From assembly GCA_947649615.1 (NCBI GenBank), contig CANSSG010000001.1:124001-188000 (forward strand): a stretch of DNA of 64,000 bases, given 5' to 3'. Shown piece after piece: positions 33,726 to 41,223 of the stretch (position 1 is the stretch's first letter; the number at the start of each line of letters is the position of its first letter). The position numbers were made by a program, and so were the translations under genes. This DNA comes from an uncultured Clostridia bacterium (GTDB taxonomy: Bacteria; Bacillota; Clostridia; Oscillospirales; Oscillospiraceae). The notes beneath the pieces were generated by a model that was not told the origin of the DNA, made no database searches, and worked only from the letters and a program-made list of their open reading frames with translations.

Positions 33726-34532
33726 TCAAACGGCCTCCCCGGCCAAATATTCTTCCAGGCACATGCCTTCCTCATAAATCGCCGCCGCCGCGTCTTTACC
33801 CACATACCGGTAGTGCCACGGCTCGTAAATGATCCCGGTAACCTCGCTCTTATCCTCGGGATACCGCAGGATGAAGCCATATTCCCAGCAGTGCTCCATC
33901 AGCCATTTCTGCACGGCGGTACCGGCCTGGGAGCTGTCCAGGTTTTGGTTGCCCACATCCACGATGTCCACCGCCAGCCCCAGCTGGTGCTCGCTGGTGC
34001 CTGGCCGGGCCACTGATTTGGCGGCTTCCGTCTCCGCGTTCTCCCGGGAAAAGCCCCGGGCCATAAGCCGGGCCACCTTGTTCTGGAACAGGGACGCCTG
34101 CTTCTCCGCCGTACGGTATGAAGAGCAGATCACCGGCGACAGCCCCTCCCTCCGGCAGGCGTCCATCATATCCTGCAAATCCGGATAGCACCGCTCGTCT
34201 ACGGAGTGTCCGCCGGACAGGGCCTTCACCTTGACCGTGTAATCCTCCGGCAGCGGGTTCCAGGGGTTCACCAGCGCGAGCATCCATTCGCCGTCCTCCC
34301 CAGAGGGAATGTCCGGCTCCACGCCATGGCTCTCCGGTCTCACAGGGCCAGTCCCCCCAGCGGTGAGCGCCTTCACCGGCGGGGTATGTATCACGGCCCC
34401 GCCGTTCTCTTGGGGGAAGGCAAAGGCCAGGGCAAACGCCGCCACCGCCAGTACGAACATATACAGCGGCAGACGCCGTTTGAACCGCCGGACACTGCGG
34501 TCCAGGCCGCATAAAGGTTTTCTTCCGTACAT
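33726..34532 (-). CDS. VanY-type D-alanyl-D-alanine carboxypeptidase (M15B)
   Basis: This membrane-anchored zinc carboxypeptidase trims the terminal D-Ala of peptidoglycan stem peptides. The 268-aa protein has an N-terminal membrane anchor (~24-42, LPLYMFVLAVAAFALAFAF), a linker, then the M15B domain: CSSYRTAEKQASLF, the zinc motif SEHQLGLAVDIVD (His...Asp) and the third ligand in EPWHYRYVG. ATG at 34532 has AGGAAGG eight bases upstream, and that site lies inside the 3' arm of an inverted repeat. Nothing suggests glycopeptide resistance; housekeeping wall editing is likely. Confidence 0.92.
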   Translation of the reverse strand: MYGRKPLCGLDRSVRRFKRRLPLYMFVLAVAAFALAFAFPQENGGAVIHTPPVKALTAGGTGPVRPESHGVEPDIPSGEDGEWMLALVNPWNPLPEDYTVKVKALSGGHSVDERCYPDLQDMMDACRREGLSPVICSSYRTAEKQASLFQNKVARLMARGFSRENAETEAAKSVARPGTSEHQLGLAVDIVDVGNQNLDSSQAGTAVQKWLMEHCWEYGFILRYPEDKSEVTGIIYEPWHYRYVGKDAAAAIYEEGMCLEEYLAGEAV

Positions 34533-34540
34533 CAAAAACA

Positions 34541-34576
34541 CCTTCCTATTAATGAGATGGTCTCATTATAGGAAGG
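34541..34576 (-). promoter_or_regulatory. Inverted repeat covering a -10 box and the ribosome binding site of the vanY-like gene
   Basis: ccttccta and taggaagg, plus the inner taatgaga/tctcatta, form a near-perfect hairpin. On the minus strand the 5' arm contains TATAAT and the 3' arm is the AGGAAGG ribosome binding site. Depending on the transcription start, this is either an operator over the promoter or an RNA hairpin hiding the ribosome binding site. Confidence 0.55.
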
Positions 34577-34686
34577 CGTTTCATAAAAACGCGATTATTC
34601 CGGCATCAATCCGGCATCAAAAATATGGCCGCCCAATGAACAATGCTTCCCCGCCGCCGGGCAACGGTTTTTAAGGCCCTTTGGCG

Positions 34687-35469
34687 TCATATCGCGCACG
34701 GCGCGAGATACGCCATGTCGTAGCTCATCTGCAAGCACAAGGTAAGCGGCTCCCCGCCATCCTCCAAATCCAGATAGAAAATAAACTCCGCTATATCCAC
34801 GTCAATATACATCTCCGCCACGCTGGTCACCTCGAACCCATAGTGGTCTTCCACAAAGGTTTTCCAATGGTCCATCCGGTCATAGACCTCCTCCCCCGGT
34901 ACAAACACCGGTGTGCAGATGAACGCCATGAGGATTTTCCCGGTTTCATCGTCCATGCGGAGCATATACTCCATCCGGCCCTCCTCATCCCGCCACTGGC
35001 AGTCCCAGGCCACGGCATACAATTCGCCTCCGCTGGGACCCAGCACGGCGCCGGCCCCAGCCGAATCCGTCTCTTCCCCGTTATAACGGACCTCCTCCGA
35101 ATAGGCGGCCAGCGCGTATGGCTCAACATGCGGCGTCCCCAGGGCATCCAGGGCGTCATCCTCCATCAGGCCGCATTTGTACATCATCTGCAAGGTCTTC
35201 TCTGCGAGGCCTTCCGCCTGTTTTTTATTATAGGCGGTATGGTTGTCCCAGTCCACCACCACATAATTCTGCTCCACCAGCAGCCGCAGCACCCGGGCCA
35301 GCTCAGAATCCTGCCGCAGGGTGAGACTGAAGGAGTCGAAGGAGCGGCTCCCCTGCATACCGGCCCCGTAGGAATCCTGTATATACCCCGCGACCCCCGG
35401 CATCACAGCGCCCGCCGCCACCAGCAGCAGGGTGACAAAAACCAGCAGCCCGTTTTTCACTCCCTTCAA
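34687..35469 (-). CDS. Membrane-anchored hypothetical protein linked to a two-component system
   Basis: No family recognised. The ~260-aa product has one N-terminal membrane helix or uncleaved signal (KNGLLVFVTLLLVAAGAVM) followed by an acidic, probably extracytoplasmic domain (YIQDSYGAGMQGSRSFDSF; DWDNHTAYNKKQAEGLAEKTLQ; LYAVAWDCQWRDEEGRMEYML; DHWKTFVEDHYGFEV). The best start is TTG at 35469, which overlaps the kinase stop (TTGA) and has GGAGG six bases upstream; GTG at 35460 is the alternative. Its overlap with the histidine kinase gene suggests that it works with that system, for example as an accessory sensor or the system's output, but this is only positional evidence. Confidence 0.75.
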   Translation of the reverse strand: MKGVKNGLLVFVTLLLVAAGAVMPGVAGYIQDSYGAGMQGSRSFDSFSLTLRQDSELARVLRLLVEQNYVVVDWDNHTAYNKKQAEGLAEKTLQMMYKCGLMEDDALDALGTPHVEPYALAAYSEEVRYNGEETDSAGAGAVLGPSGGELYAVAWDCQWRDEEGRMEYMLRMDDETGKILMAFICTPVFVPGEEVYDRMDHWKTFVEDHYGFEVTSVAEMYIDVDIAEFIFYLDLEDGGEPLTLCLQMSYDMAYLAPCAI

Positions 35470-36872
35470 GCCCTGCCTCCTCTCAACTCCACCGTAACGC
35501 AGCACCCCTGGACGCCGTCCCGGTTTTCAAACCGGATGGAGCCGTGGTGCAGCGCCGCGATTTCCTGGCAGAGGGCCAGCCCCAGGCCGAATCCCCCCTG
35601 TTTTCTGCTCCGCGCCTTATCCACCCGGTAGAAGGCCTCGGTCAGATGGGCCAGGGCCTCCTCCGGGATCCCCCTCCCGGTATCCAACACCTGCACCCGC
35701 ACCCCATCCTCCAGCATTTCCGACTGAAACCGCAGTTCCCCGCCCCGTTCCATAGCCTTCTGGGCGTTGTCCGCCAGGTTCAGCAGCAGCGACCAGGTCA
35801 AATCCGGTTCCAGCAGGCAGGACCCCGGCTCGCACCGGCATTCCACGGAAATCCGCCGTTTCGCCAGCAGCGGCCGGAGCTGTACCGCCAGTTCCCCAAT
35901 CAAGTCCTCCGGGGATACCTTCATCAGCGGAAGCCCCTGCTCCTTCACCACCAGCAGTTCCAGCAGCTTCCGGGACAAGTTGGACAGCCGCTTGCTTTCG
36001 GAGTAGACGTACCCGGCGGCTTCCATCTGCTCGGCGGGGTTCAGCGTCCCGCTTTGCAGCAGCTCGGCGTAGCCGATCAGGCTGGTCATCGGCGTTTTCA
36101 TCTCATGGGCGAAGCTTCCCACAAACCGCTCCTGCCTCTCTACGGCCTGGTGCAGTTCCAGCACGGTTTTCTCCATCTGGCCGGCCATATCGTTGAAATC
36201 CTGGGACACCGCGCCGATCTCGTCCTCGCTCCGCACGGGGACCCGGCTGGAAAAGTCGCCGGAAGCTATAGCCCTCGACGTTTTCGACAGCCCCACCAGC
36301 GGCGCGGTCAGCAGCCTCGACACCGTATAGGACAGCACGGCGCACAGCGCCGCCATAACGGCGAATACCCGCAGGTACATCTGCTGCTGGCTCTGGCGCA
36401 TGGTATAGAGACTGGTGATATTGTGGGCGGTGTGAAGGTACAAGGTCTCCCCGTTGGTTTTCACCGCGCCGCTCAGCAGCAGCCAATGCCGCCCCGTCCC
36501 GGTGTCCACCACCCGGAACTGGCACGCCCCCGGCTCCGGCATGGCCCGGTCCTCGGGGAAGGGGTAGCGGACGGGGCTGGATTCAAACACAACGCCGTCC
36601 ACCGTCGTCAGCCGCAGCGCGGTCCACGCGGCCCCATCCTGGCGGCAGAGCTGCTCCATCGTCTGCGAAATGGCTTCCTCGTCCAAATAGGACGACAGCC
36701 CGTTGACGATTTGCAGCGCGCTCCAAGCCATCCGGTAGGAGGCGAAGGCGGCGTCCTTCTCCCGCTCCAGGGAGTCCTGGAAGAAGCCGGAGATGAGAAG
36801 GCTTCCCCCCGCCCCGAACAGCAGGGACAGCACGGAGAGCATGCACAGCGTTATTTTCCATCGGAACTTCAT
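35466..36872 (-). CDS. Sensor histidine kinase (HAMP, HisKA)
   Basis: This is a membrane histidine kinase, 468 aa. It has TM1 near residues 8-30, an extracellular domain (~31-165), TM2 (~168-190), and HAMP (APLVGLSKTSRAIASGDFSSRV). The dimerisation/phosphoacceptor helix is FVGSFAHEMKTPMTSLIGYAELL; the ATPase domain carries an N box (NLADNAQKAM), G1 (DTGRGIP), an F box (FYRVDKARSRKQ) and G2 (GFGLGLAL). ATG at 36872 has GAGG seven bases upstream; GTG two codons earlier overlaps the regulator stop. It is the second gene of the regulator-kinase-membrane protein operon. The signal is unknown. Confidence 0.94.
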   Translation of the reverse strand: MKFRWKITLCMLSVLSLLFGAGGSLLISGFFQDSLEREKDAAFASYRMAWSALQIVNGLSSYLDEEAISQTMEQLCRQDGAAWTALRLTTVDGVVFESSPVRYPFPEDRAMPEPGACQFRVVDTGTGRHWLLLSGAVKTNGETLYLHTAHNITSLYTMRQSQQQMYLRVFAVMAALCAVLSYTVSRLLTAPLVGLSKTSRAIASGDFSSRVPVRSEDEIGAVSQDFNDMAGQMEKTVLELHQAVERQERFVGSFAHEMKTPMTSLIGYAELLQSGTLNPAEQMEAAGYVYSESKRLSNLSRKLLELLVVKEQGLPLMKVSPEDLIGELAVQLRPLLAKRRISVECRCEPGSCLLEPDLTWSLLLNLADNAQKAMERGGELRFQSEMLEDGVRVQVLDTGRGIPEEALAHLTEAFYRVDKARSRKQGGFGLGLALCQEIAALHHGSIRFENRDGVQGCCVTVELRGGRA

Positions 36873-36874
36873 CG

Positions 36875-37528
36875 TCACACCTCAAGCCGGTAGCCGACCT
36901 TATTGACCGCCTGCAAGGTCGTCTCCCAGCCCACTTTTTTTCTCAGCCGCTGGACATGGAGGTCCACGGCCTTGCTGCCGAAGGGATACTCCTCCCCCCA
37001 GACCCGTTCGTAGATGGTCTCGCGGTACATCGCCCGCCTCGGGTTTCTGGCAAACAGGAGCAGCAGGTCGTACTCGGTTTTCGTCAGGCTGATTTCTTCC
37101 CCGCCCCGCCAGACCCGCATGGACGCGGTGTCAATCTTCACCCCGCCCACTTCGATGACCATATCGCATTTCTGATACCGCCGCATCACCACATCAATCC
37201 TGGCCAGCAGTTCGATGGTGTCAAAGGGCTTGACGATGTAATCCTCCGCGCCCAGCCGCAGGCCCTTGACCCGGTCCGCCACAGCGGACTTCGCCGTCAG
37301 GAAGATGACGGGTATTTCCAGCGGGCGGATATACTCCATCAGTTCAAACCCATCAATTTCCGGCAGCATCACATCCAGAAGAACCAGGTCATACATATTT
37401 TTCTCCAACAAATCCGCCGCTTCCCCGCCGTCGTAGGCGCAGGTGCAATGGAAGCCCTCCTTCGTCAGGCTCATGCGGATCAAGCTTGCAATTGGCTTTT
37501 CGTCCTCAACAATCAGTACGCGCAGCAA
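36875..37528 (-). CDS. OmpR-family response regulator
   Basis: This is a 217-aa response regulator with receiver (VEDE at the N-terminus, phospho-acceptor Asp52 in DLVLLDVMLPE, Lys in DYIVKPFD) and a C-terminal winged helix (SLTKTEYDLLLLFARNPRRAMYRETIYERVWG; VDLHVQRLRKKVG). The start appears to be TTG at 37528: no ATG or GTG lies in a suitable place and a weak AAGGTGGG site precedes it. The unit is autonomous, with kinase and membrane-protein genes downstream. It does not look like WalR, so it is not the evident source of the WalR-box regulation seen elsewhere in the window. Confidence 0.93.
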   Translation of the reverse strand: MLRVLIVEDEKPIASLIRMSLTKEGFHCTCAYDGGEAADLLEKNMYDLVLLDVMLPEIDGFELMEYIRPLEIPVIFLTAKSAVADRVKGLRLGAEDYIVKPFDTIELLARIDVVMRRYQKCDMVIEVGGVKIDTASMRVWRGGEEISLTKTEYDLLLLFARNPRRAMYRETIYERVWGEEYPFGSKAVDLHVQRLRKKVGWETTLQAVNKVGYRLEV

Positions 37529-37691
37529 GGGTATCCCACCTTTCCTCCATCTTATAGCCGCAGGAAGCCGCCGCAGCGGCCTCGCTGGCTATATCATACA
37601 TCATTTTGGCGGGATTGTGGAGAGGGGGGATTTCTTAATTTTTTCGCAGGGTGCAGGACGGCGGTTCCGGGGGCTTCCCCCGAAAAAAGGA

Positions 37692-37720
37692 TTGTAATTT
37701 TCAATAAAATGATATATACT
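37692..37720 (+). promoter_or_regulatory. Sigma-A promoter for the 65-aa gene
   Basis: TTGTAA (37692-37697), a 17-base spacer and TATACT (37715-37720) lie 36 bases upstream of the start codon at 37756. Confidence 0.75.
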
Positions 37721-37755
37721 AGAAGCGCATATTAGATTTTGTTAGGAGGTCCGAC

Positions 37756-37953
37756 ATGAAAAGTTCAAGTACATGGCGTTTCGTGCTGAAAATTGTGGGC
37801 TTATCCCTGGCGGCGGCGGGCATGATCTGCCTGCTGGTAGGCTTCTGGGACAAGCTGGCGGAGGACGCCGCCGCCGTACGGGGCAAGCTGGCGGGCAAGA
37901 GTTGCCGCTGTTCCGAGTTCGATGATTACGACGACGGCCTGCTGTGTGAATAA
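37756..37953 (+). CDS. 65-aa hypothetical membrane protein
   Basis: This small protein has one predicted membrane helix (~11-31, LKIVGLSLAAAGMICLLVGF) and a soluble tail with a CRC pair and an acidic stretch (SEFDDYDDGLLCE). It is a genuine gene: a good promoter, TTAGGAGG ahead of the ATG, and a strong terminator right after it. No known family recognised. It stands alone between a two-component operon and a convergent acyltransferase gene. Confidence 0.8.
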   Translation: MKSSSTWRFVLKIVGLSLAAAGMICLLVGFWDKLAEDAAAVRGKLAGKSCRCSEFDDYDDGLLCE

Positions 37954-37970
37954 CCGCCAAGCGAATAGGA

Positions 37971-38015
37971 AAAGCCGCATCTCCGGTCAGGTTCCGGAGA
38001 TGCGGCTTTATCTTT
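37971..38015. terminator. Bidirectional terminator
   Basis: A 16-bp perfect stem (aaagccgcatctccgg and its complement) with a 7-base loop is followed by a T-rich tract. It lies between the 65-aa gene and the convergent DUF2156-GNAT gene. Confidence 0.92.
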
Positions 38016-38017
38016 AC

Positions 38018-39421
38018 TCACACTTTTTTCTCAAAGTACAGGAAGTCCGCATCCTCTCCCGCAGGGCGCATGCAGCTCTCCAGCATTTTCTTAGAAGCGG
38101 TGTTTTCATGGTGGCACTTTGCATGCAGCCTGCACAGCCCCAAGTGGTATAGGCTCCAATCCGCCGCGCGGCGGAACGCCTCCCCGCCGTAGCCGTTCCC
38201 GGCGAACTCCGGCAGGATGCGGCACCCCAGCTCCGCGCCGCCCTTGTAGTCGAACCGGTAGAGCACCGCTTCCCCAATCAAAGCCCCGTCCAGCCGGATG
38301 GCGAAATTGACCGCCAGCTTGTTCTGAAAATCCGCCCGGGCCACATTTAAGAAATAGTCCTCCGTCCATTCCCCGTCCAAATCGTCCCGGTAATCATACC
38401 CCCACCAGCGGTTGCGCGCATCGTCCAGGCAGAGGCGGTTGTAGGCTTCCTTGTCCTCCTCCCGGAGGGCGTCCAGGGTCAGCCGCCCGGTCTTCAGCAC
38501 GGGGACGGCATCCAGGGCCGACAGTTCGTTCCGCGCCAGCACCCGGATTTTCGCCGCCAGAAAGGCGGGCAGGTATTGCAGCTTGCTGGTGCGCAGCCCC
38601 TTGTCACCGGCGTCGTCCTCCCGGTTGATCCAGGCCAGCCCTTCGCTGTGGGCGGCGGCAAAGGACTGGACCATAAAGGGGTATACCCCCTCATACTGGG
38701 GCAGGCCCTTTTCGATATGGCACACCAGCGTATCCCTGCAAACCTCCGCCAGGGAGATCGCCAGCAGCTTGCCGTCCAGTTCCACGCATCCCGCCTTAAC
38801 CCACGCATGGCCCACCAGTTCCATAAGCTTGCGGGCGTAGCAGACCTCCATTTTCGCATCTGCGTCCTCTTTGTTGAAGATCAGGTGGAATTCCCGCCAG
38901 AAGGCCTCCACCTTCTCCCGGTCATCCGGCGTCAGTTCCCGGTAGGCCGCTTCGGGGTAAAGCTTGCGGAATTTGTTGATATGGTTCCGCTGGCCGGAGT
39001 AGTGCCGTCCGGCGAAGGTGGACAGGGCTTCGGCGCGGTACATGTAGTCCTGCCAGACCCGGTTGTTGTCCACCACGGTGTAGGGGTACCGCTTCATAAG
39101 GCGTTCCCGCTCGCTCTCCGGCACCACGCCGAAGGAGGGCGGGACGCCCTTTTCCACGCACCATCTGTCGATTTCATCCAAAGCGCCGTCCACATCCCCC
39201 TCCTCCGGCAGAGGGATGGGGAAGTCAAAAATGCAGCCGTAATGGGCGCTGTGGTTAAGCACCACCAGGCAGCCGCAGGCCTCCGCGAATTCCGGATGCC
39301 AATGGTCCTTCCACATCAGCGTTACGCCCAGGGAGTATTCGCACAGGCCGTAGGCACACTGGCTGTAATATTTCCGCAGAAGCGTCTCATGTTCCAGGGA
39401 TACCGGTGTAAATTGCAGCAT
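38018..39421 (-). CDS. DUF2156-GNAT fusion acyltransferase
   Basis: Two acyltransferase-like modules are joined in one 467-aa chain. Residues ~1-300 resemble the DUF2156 domain (C-terminal part of lysylphosphatidylglycerol synthases): QRNHINKFRKLYPEA, EAFWREFHLIFN, KLLAISLAEVCRDTLVCHIEKG, GLAWINREDDAGDKGLRTSKLQYLP. Residues ~308-467 form a GNAT acetyltransferase (RLTLDALREEDKEAYNRL; LIGEAVLYRF; GCRILPEFAGNGYGGEAFRRA; NTASKKMLESC). The protein is soluble, without the membrane domain of MprF, so aminoacyl or acetyl transfer to a small molecule or protein is more likely than lipid modification. Substrates are unknown. The gene stands alone with only a weak ribosome binding site. Confidence 0.85.
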   Translation of the reverse strand: MLQFTPVSLEHETLLRKYYSQCAYGLCEYSLGVTLMWKDHWHPEFAEACGCLVVLNHSAHYGCIFDFPIPLPEEGDVDGALDEIDRWCVEKGVPPSFGVVPESERERLMKRYPYTVVDNNRVWQDYMYRAEALSTFAGRHYSGQRNHINKFRKLYPEAAYRELTPDDREKVEAFWREFHLIFNKEDADAKMEVCYARKLMELVGHAWVKAGCVELDGKLLAISLAEVCRDTLVCHIEKGLPQYEGVYPFMVQSFAAAHSEGLAWINREDDAGDKGLRTSKLQYLPAFLAAKIRVLARNELSALDAVPVLKTGRLTLDALREEDKEAYNRLCLDDARNRWWGYDYRDDLDGEWTEDYFLNVARADFQNKLAVNFAIRLDGALIGEAVLYRFDYKGGAELGCRILPEFAGNGYGGEAFRRAADWSLYHLGLCRLHAKCHHENTASKKMLESCMRPAGEDADFLYFEKKV

Positions 39422-39444
39422 AAAGGTTCTTGCTCTCTTTCGTT

Positions 39445-40083
39445 TTAATGGGGCTGTTGTTGTGACCCCGTTTGTTCTAAATAAGAAACCCAGGCTTCCA
39501 GGTCTTCCCGGCGGAACCCGGACAGCGCGGCCTGATAGCGGGCAAAGCCCTCCGGGTCATAGCCCGCCAGCCACCGCAGCGCCTTCTTCGGCCCCCGGTA
39601 GGGATGTCCCGCCGCGCCGCAGAAAATTTCCAGGCTGTCGGTCAGCAGCCAGTGCCAGCGGAAAAACCCTTCCGCGTCCCCCCGCTTGGTTCGCAGGAGC
39701 ATTTTCCGGCACCATTCGATTTCGCCGCGGATCTCTTCTTCCGATTTCAGCGGAAGCTTCTGAAGGTAGGACAAGACGCGGTTTTGTAGGGCGGCCCCTG
39801 TTCCATCCCTGTCTAAGAGGATTTTCCCATCAAATATCTGGACGAAATCACCACAATCGAAATCCCCCGCAAAAAATGGCGCGGGATAGACGAACACATC
39901 CAATTGTATGCCCTCCACAAACGAGACATCATGAAATACCTCATGACTTTCCGTGATGACCAGGGCGTCAAAATCGCTGTCCGCGTTGTGGGAACCGTCG
40001 GCGTAGGAGCCATAGGCGATCACCGATAACGGCTGGTACTCCTGCTGAATGTATTCCAGGATATAATGCGCAGTTTCAGGCAT
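39445..40083 (-). CDS. Nucleotidyltransferase-domain protein
   Basis: This 212-aa protein has an N-terminal Pol-beta-type nucleotidyltransferase core: the GSYADGSHNADSDFD motif (GSxxxGxxxxxSDxD) supplies two metal-binding Asp residues, and a third acidic residue probably lies in IQLDVFVYP. The C-terminal half is helical (EEIRGEIEWCRKMLLRTKRGD), like HEPN/KNTase-type partners. ATG at 40083 is behind GGAAGGAG and overlaps the MscS stop by 8 bases. The target may be a small molecule or a protein; it is not a clear match to an antibiotic adenylyltransferase, and there is no adjacent antitoxin-toxin partner. Confidence 0.8.
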   Translation of the reverse strand: MPETAHYILEYIQQEYQPLSVIAYGSYADGSHNADSDFDALVITESHEVFHDVSFVEGIQLDVFVYPAPFFAGDFDCGDFVQIFDGKILLDRDGTGAALQNRVLSYLQKLPLKSEEEIRGEIEWCRKMLLRTKRGDAEGFFRWHWLLTDSLEIFCGAAGHPYRGPKKALRWLAGYDPEGFARYQAALSGFRREDLEAWVSYLEQTGSQQQPH

Positions 40084-40954
40084 TTTTCTCTCCTTCCACG
40101 ATGTGTACATTCAAATGGTTATACGTCATCGTCACCTCGTCCTCGGCGAAGGCGCGGTAAATCTCCTCCAGGGATTGGAAATGGGCATCCCAGTACTCCT
40201 CCGCCTTGGCCCAGAACCGGACATGGTATTCGATGGCGCTGTCCCCGTAGGCGGCAAGCACCACCTGGGGGGCGGGGTCCTTCAGAATGCCGGGGGTTCT
40301 GGATAAAGCCTTCAGGCAGGCGGCCCGGACGTCCTCCGGCTTATCGTCATAGGACGCGCAGACGGCGTGGTCCGCCCGGCGTACGCCCCGGACGGTGTAG
40401 TTGACGATCTGCCCCGCCACCAGCTTGCTGTTGGGCAGCATCACGCGCTGTCCGGCGGGCGTATCCAGCTTGGTGTGGGTCAGGCTGATTTCTGCCACTT
40501 CCCCGTCGCCCTCGCCGGTGGAGATGTAATCCCCCAGGGTAAAGGGCTTCGAAAACAGCAGCACCATGCCGCCCGCAATATTGCTCAGCACATCCTGGAC
40601 GGCCAGGGACACCGCCAGCCCCAGTACGCTGACCACGGCGATCAGGCTGGTTACGTCCACGTCCAGGCTCCCCGCCACGATCAGGGCGGTCAGCAGATAC
40701 AGCAGGGCTTTCACGCCTTGGAGAAGGTACCGCTTCATCCGCCCGTCCATGCCGCTCCGGTCCGCCAGCTTCCGGATAATGCCCAGCAGCAGCCGGGACG
40801 CCGCCAGGCAGGCCAGCAGCAGCACGGCGGCGGACAGGATGCGCCCTACCGTCAGGCTGCCCCATCCGGCCTGCATCCAGCCCTCTATGGCAGAGGCGGG
40901 GGAGGCGTTCATAACGTCATCCAGCAGGGCGGAATCGCCTGCGGGAGTTTCCAT
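40076..40954 (-). CDS. MscS-family mechanosensitive channel
   Basis: This is a small-conductance mechanosensitive channel, ~292 aa. Three N-terminal membrane helices are followed by the pore helix TM3 (VVSVLGLAVSLAVQDVLSNIAGGMVLLF), the beta domain (FTLGDYISTGEGDGEVAEISLTHTKLDTPAGQRVMLPNSKL) and a C-terminal alpha/beta vestibule. The start at 40954 is favoured by GCGAGG nine bases upstream; the frame extends ten codons further to 40984 without a ribosome binding site. It is the first gene of a pair with the nucleotidyltransferase gene. Confidence 0.93.
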   Translation of the reverse strand: METPAGDSALLDDVMNASPASAIEGWMQAGWGSLTVGRILSAAVLLLACLAASRLLLGIIRKLADRSGMDGRMKRYLLQGVKALLYLLTALIVAGSLDVDVTSLIAVVSVLGLAVSLAVQDVLSNIAGGMVLLFSKPFTLGDYISTGEGDGEVAEISLTHTKLDTPAGQRVMLPNSKLVAGQIVNYTVRGVRRADHAVCASYDDKPEDVRAACLKALSRTPGILKDPAPQVVLAAYGDSAIEYHVRFWAKAEEYWDAHFQSLEEIYRAFAEDEVTMTYNHLNVHIVEGEKNA

Positions 40955-41156
40955 AGATATCATCCTCGCTTTCTCAATTCTCATTCGATTATCAATTTAC
41001 CACATTTTTCCCTTTTTGAGAAGCCAAATTTGCTTTTGTGTGTCCACCAGAATTTTCCAGCAAAATGACGGGCATTTTTGGCGGATTAAACAAATTTTCT
41101 AAAAACACCAACGTTATGCTTTTCTTTTTTGTGAAAATCGTGTAAAATATAAAAAC

Positions 41157-41202
41157 ACCCCTGCAAGAGGACGCAATCCCGCGCCCTGATTTGGGCAGGG
41201 GT
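41157..41202 (+). promoter_or_regulatory. Stem in the leader of the purine permease gene
   Basis: acccctgc (41157-41164) pairs with gcaggggt (41195-41202), enclosing about 30 bases and ending ~10 bases before the ribosome binding site. A TAAAAT -10 candidate lies at 41143-41148. I do not see the conserved core of a purine riboswitch, so any regulation is unproven. Confidence 0.4.
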
Positions 41203-41223
41203 TTACGAAAGAGGAGGAGAACT

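Noticed and set aside
33726-34532. Glycopeptide (vancomycin) resistance linked to VanY/VanW homologues
   Set aside because: VanW and VanY domain proteins are common housekeeping wall proteins in Firmicutes; there are no vanH, vanA/B-type ligase or vanX genes here, and the two genes are 20 kb apart.
39445-40083. Nucleotidyltransferase half of a HEPN/MNT toxin-antitoxin pair
   Set aside because: No separate HEPN gene is adjacent; the gene is coupled to an MscS channel gene instead.
41100-41223. Purine riboswitch ahead of the purine permease
   Set aside because: The conserved junction sequence and the two kissing loops of the purine aptamer are not visible; only a simple stem is present.
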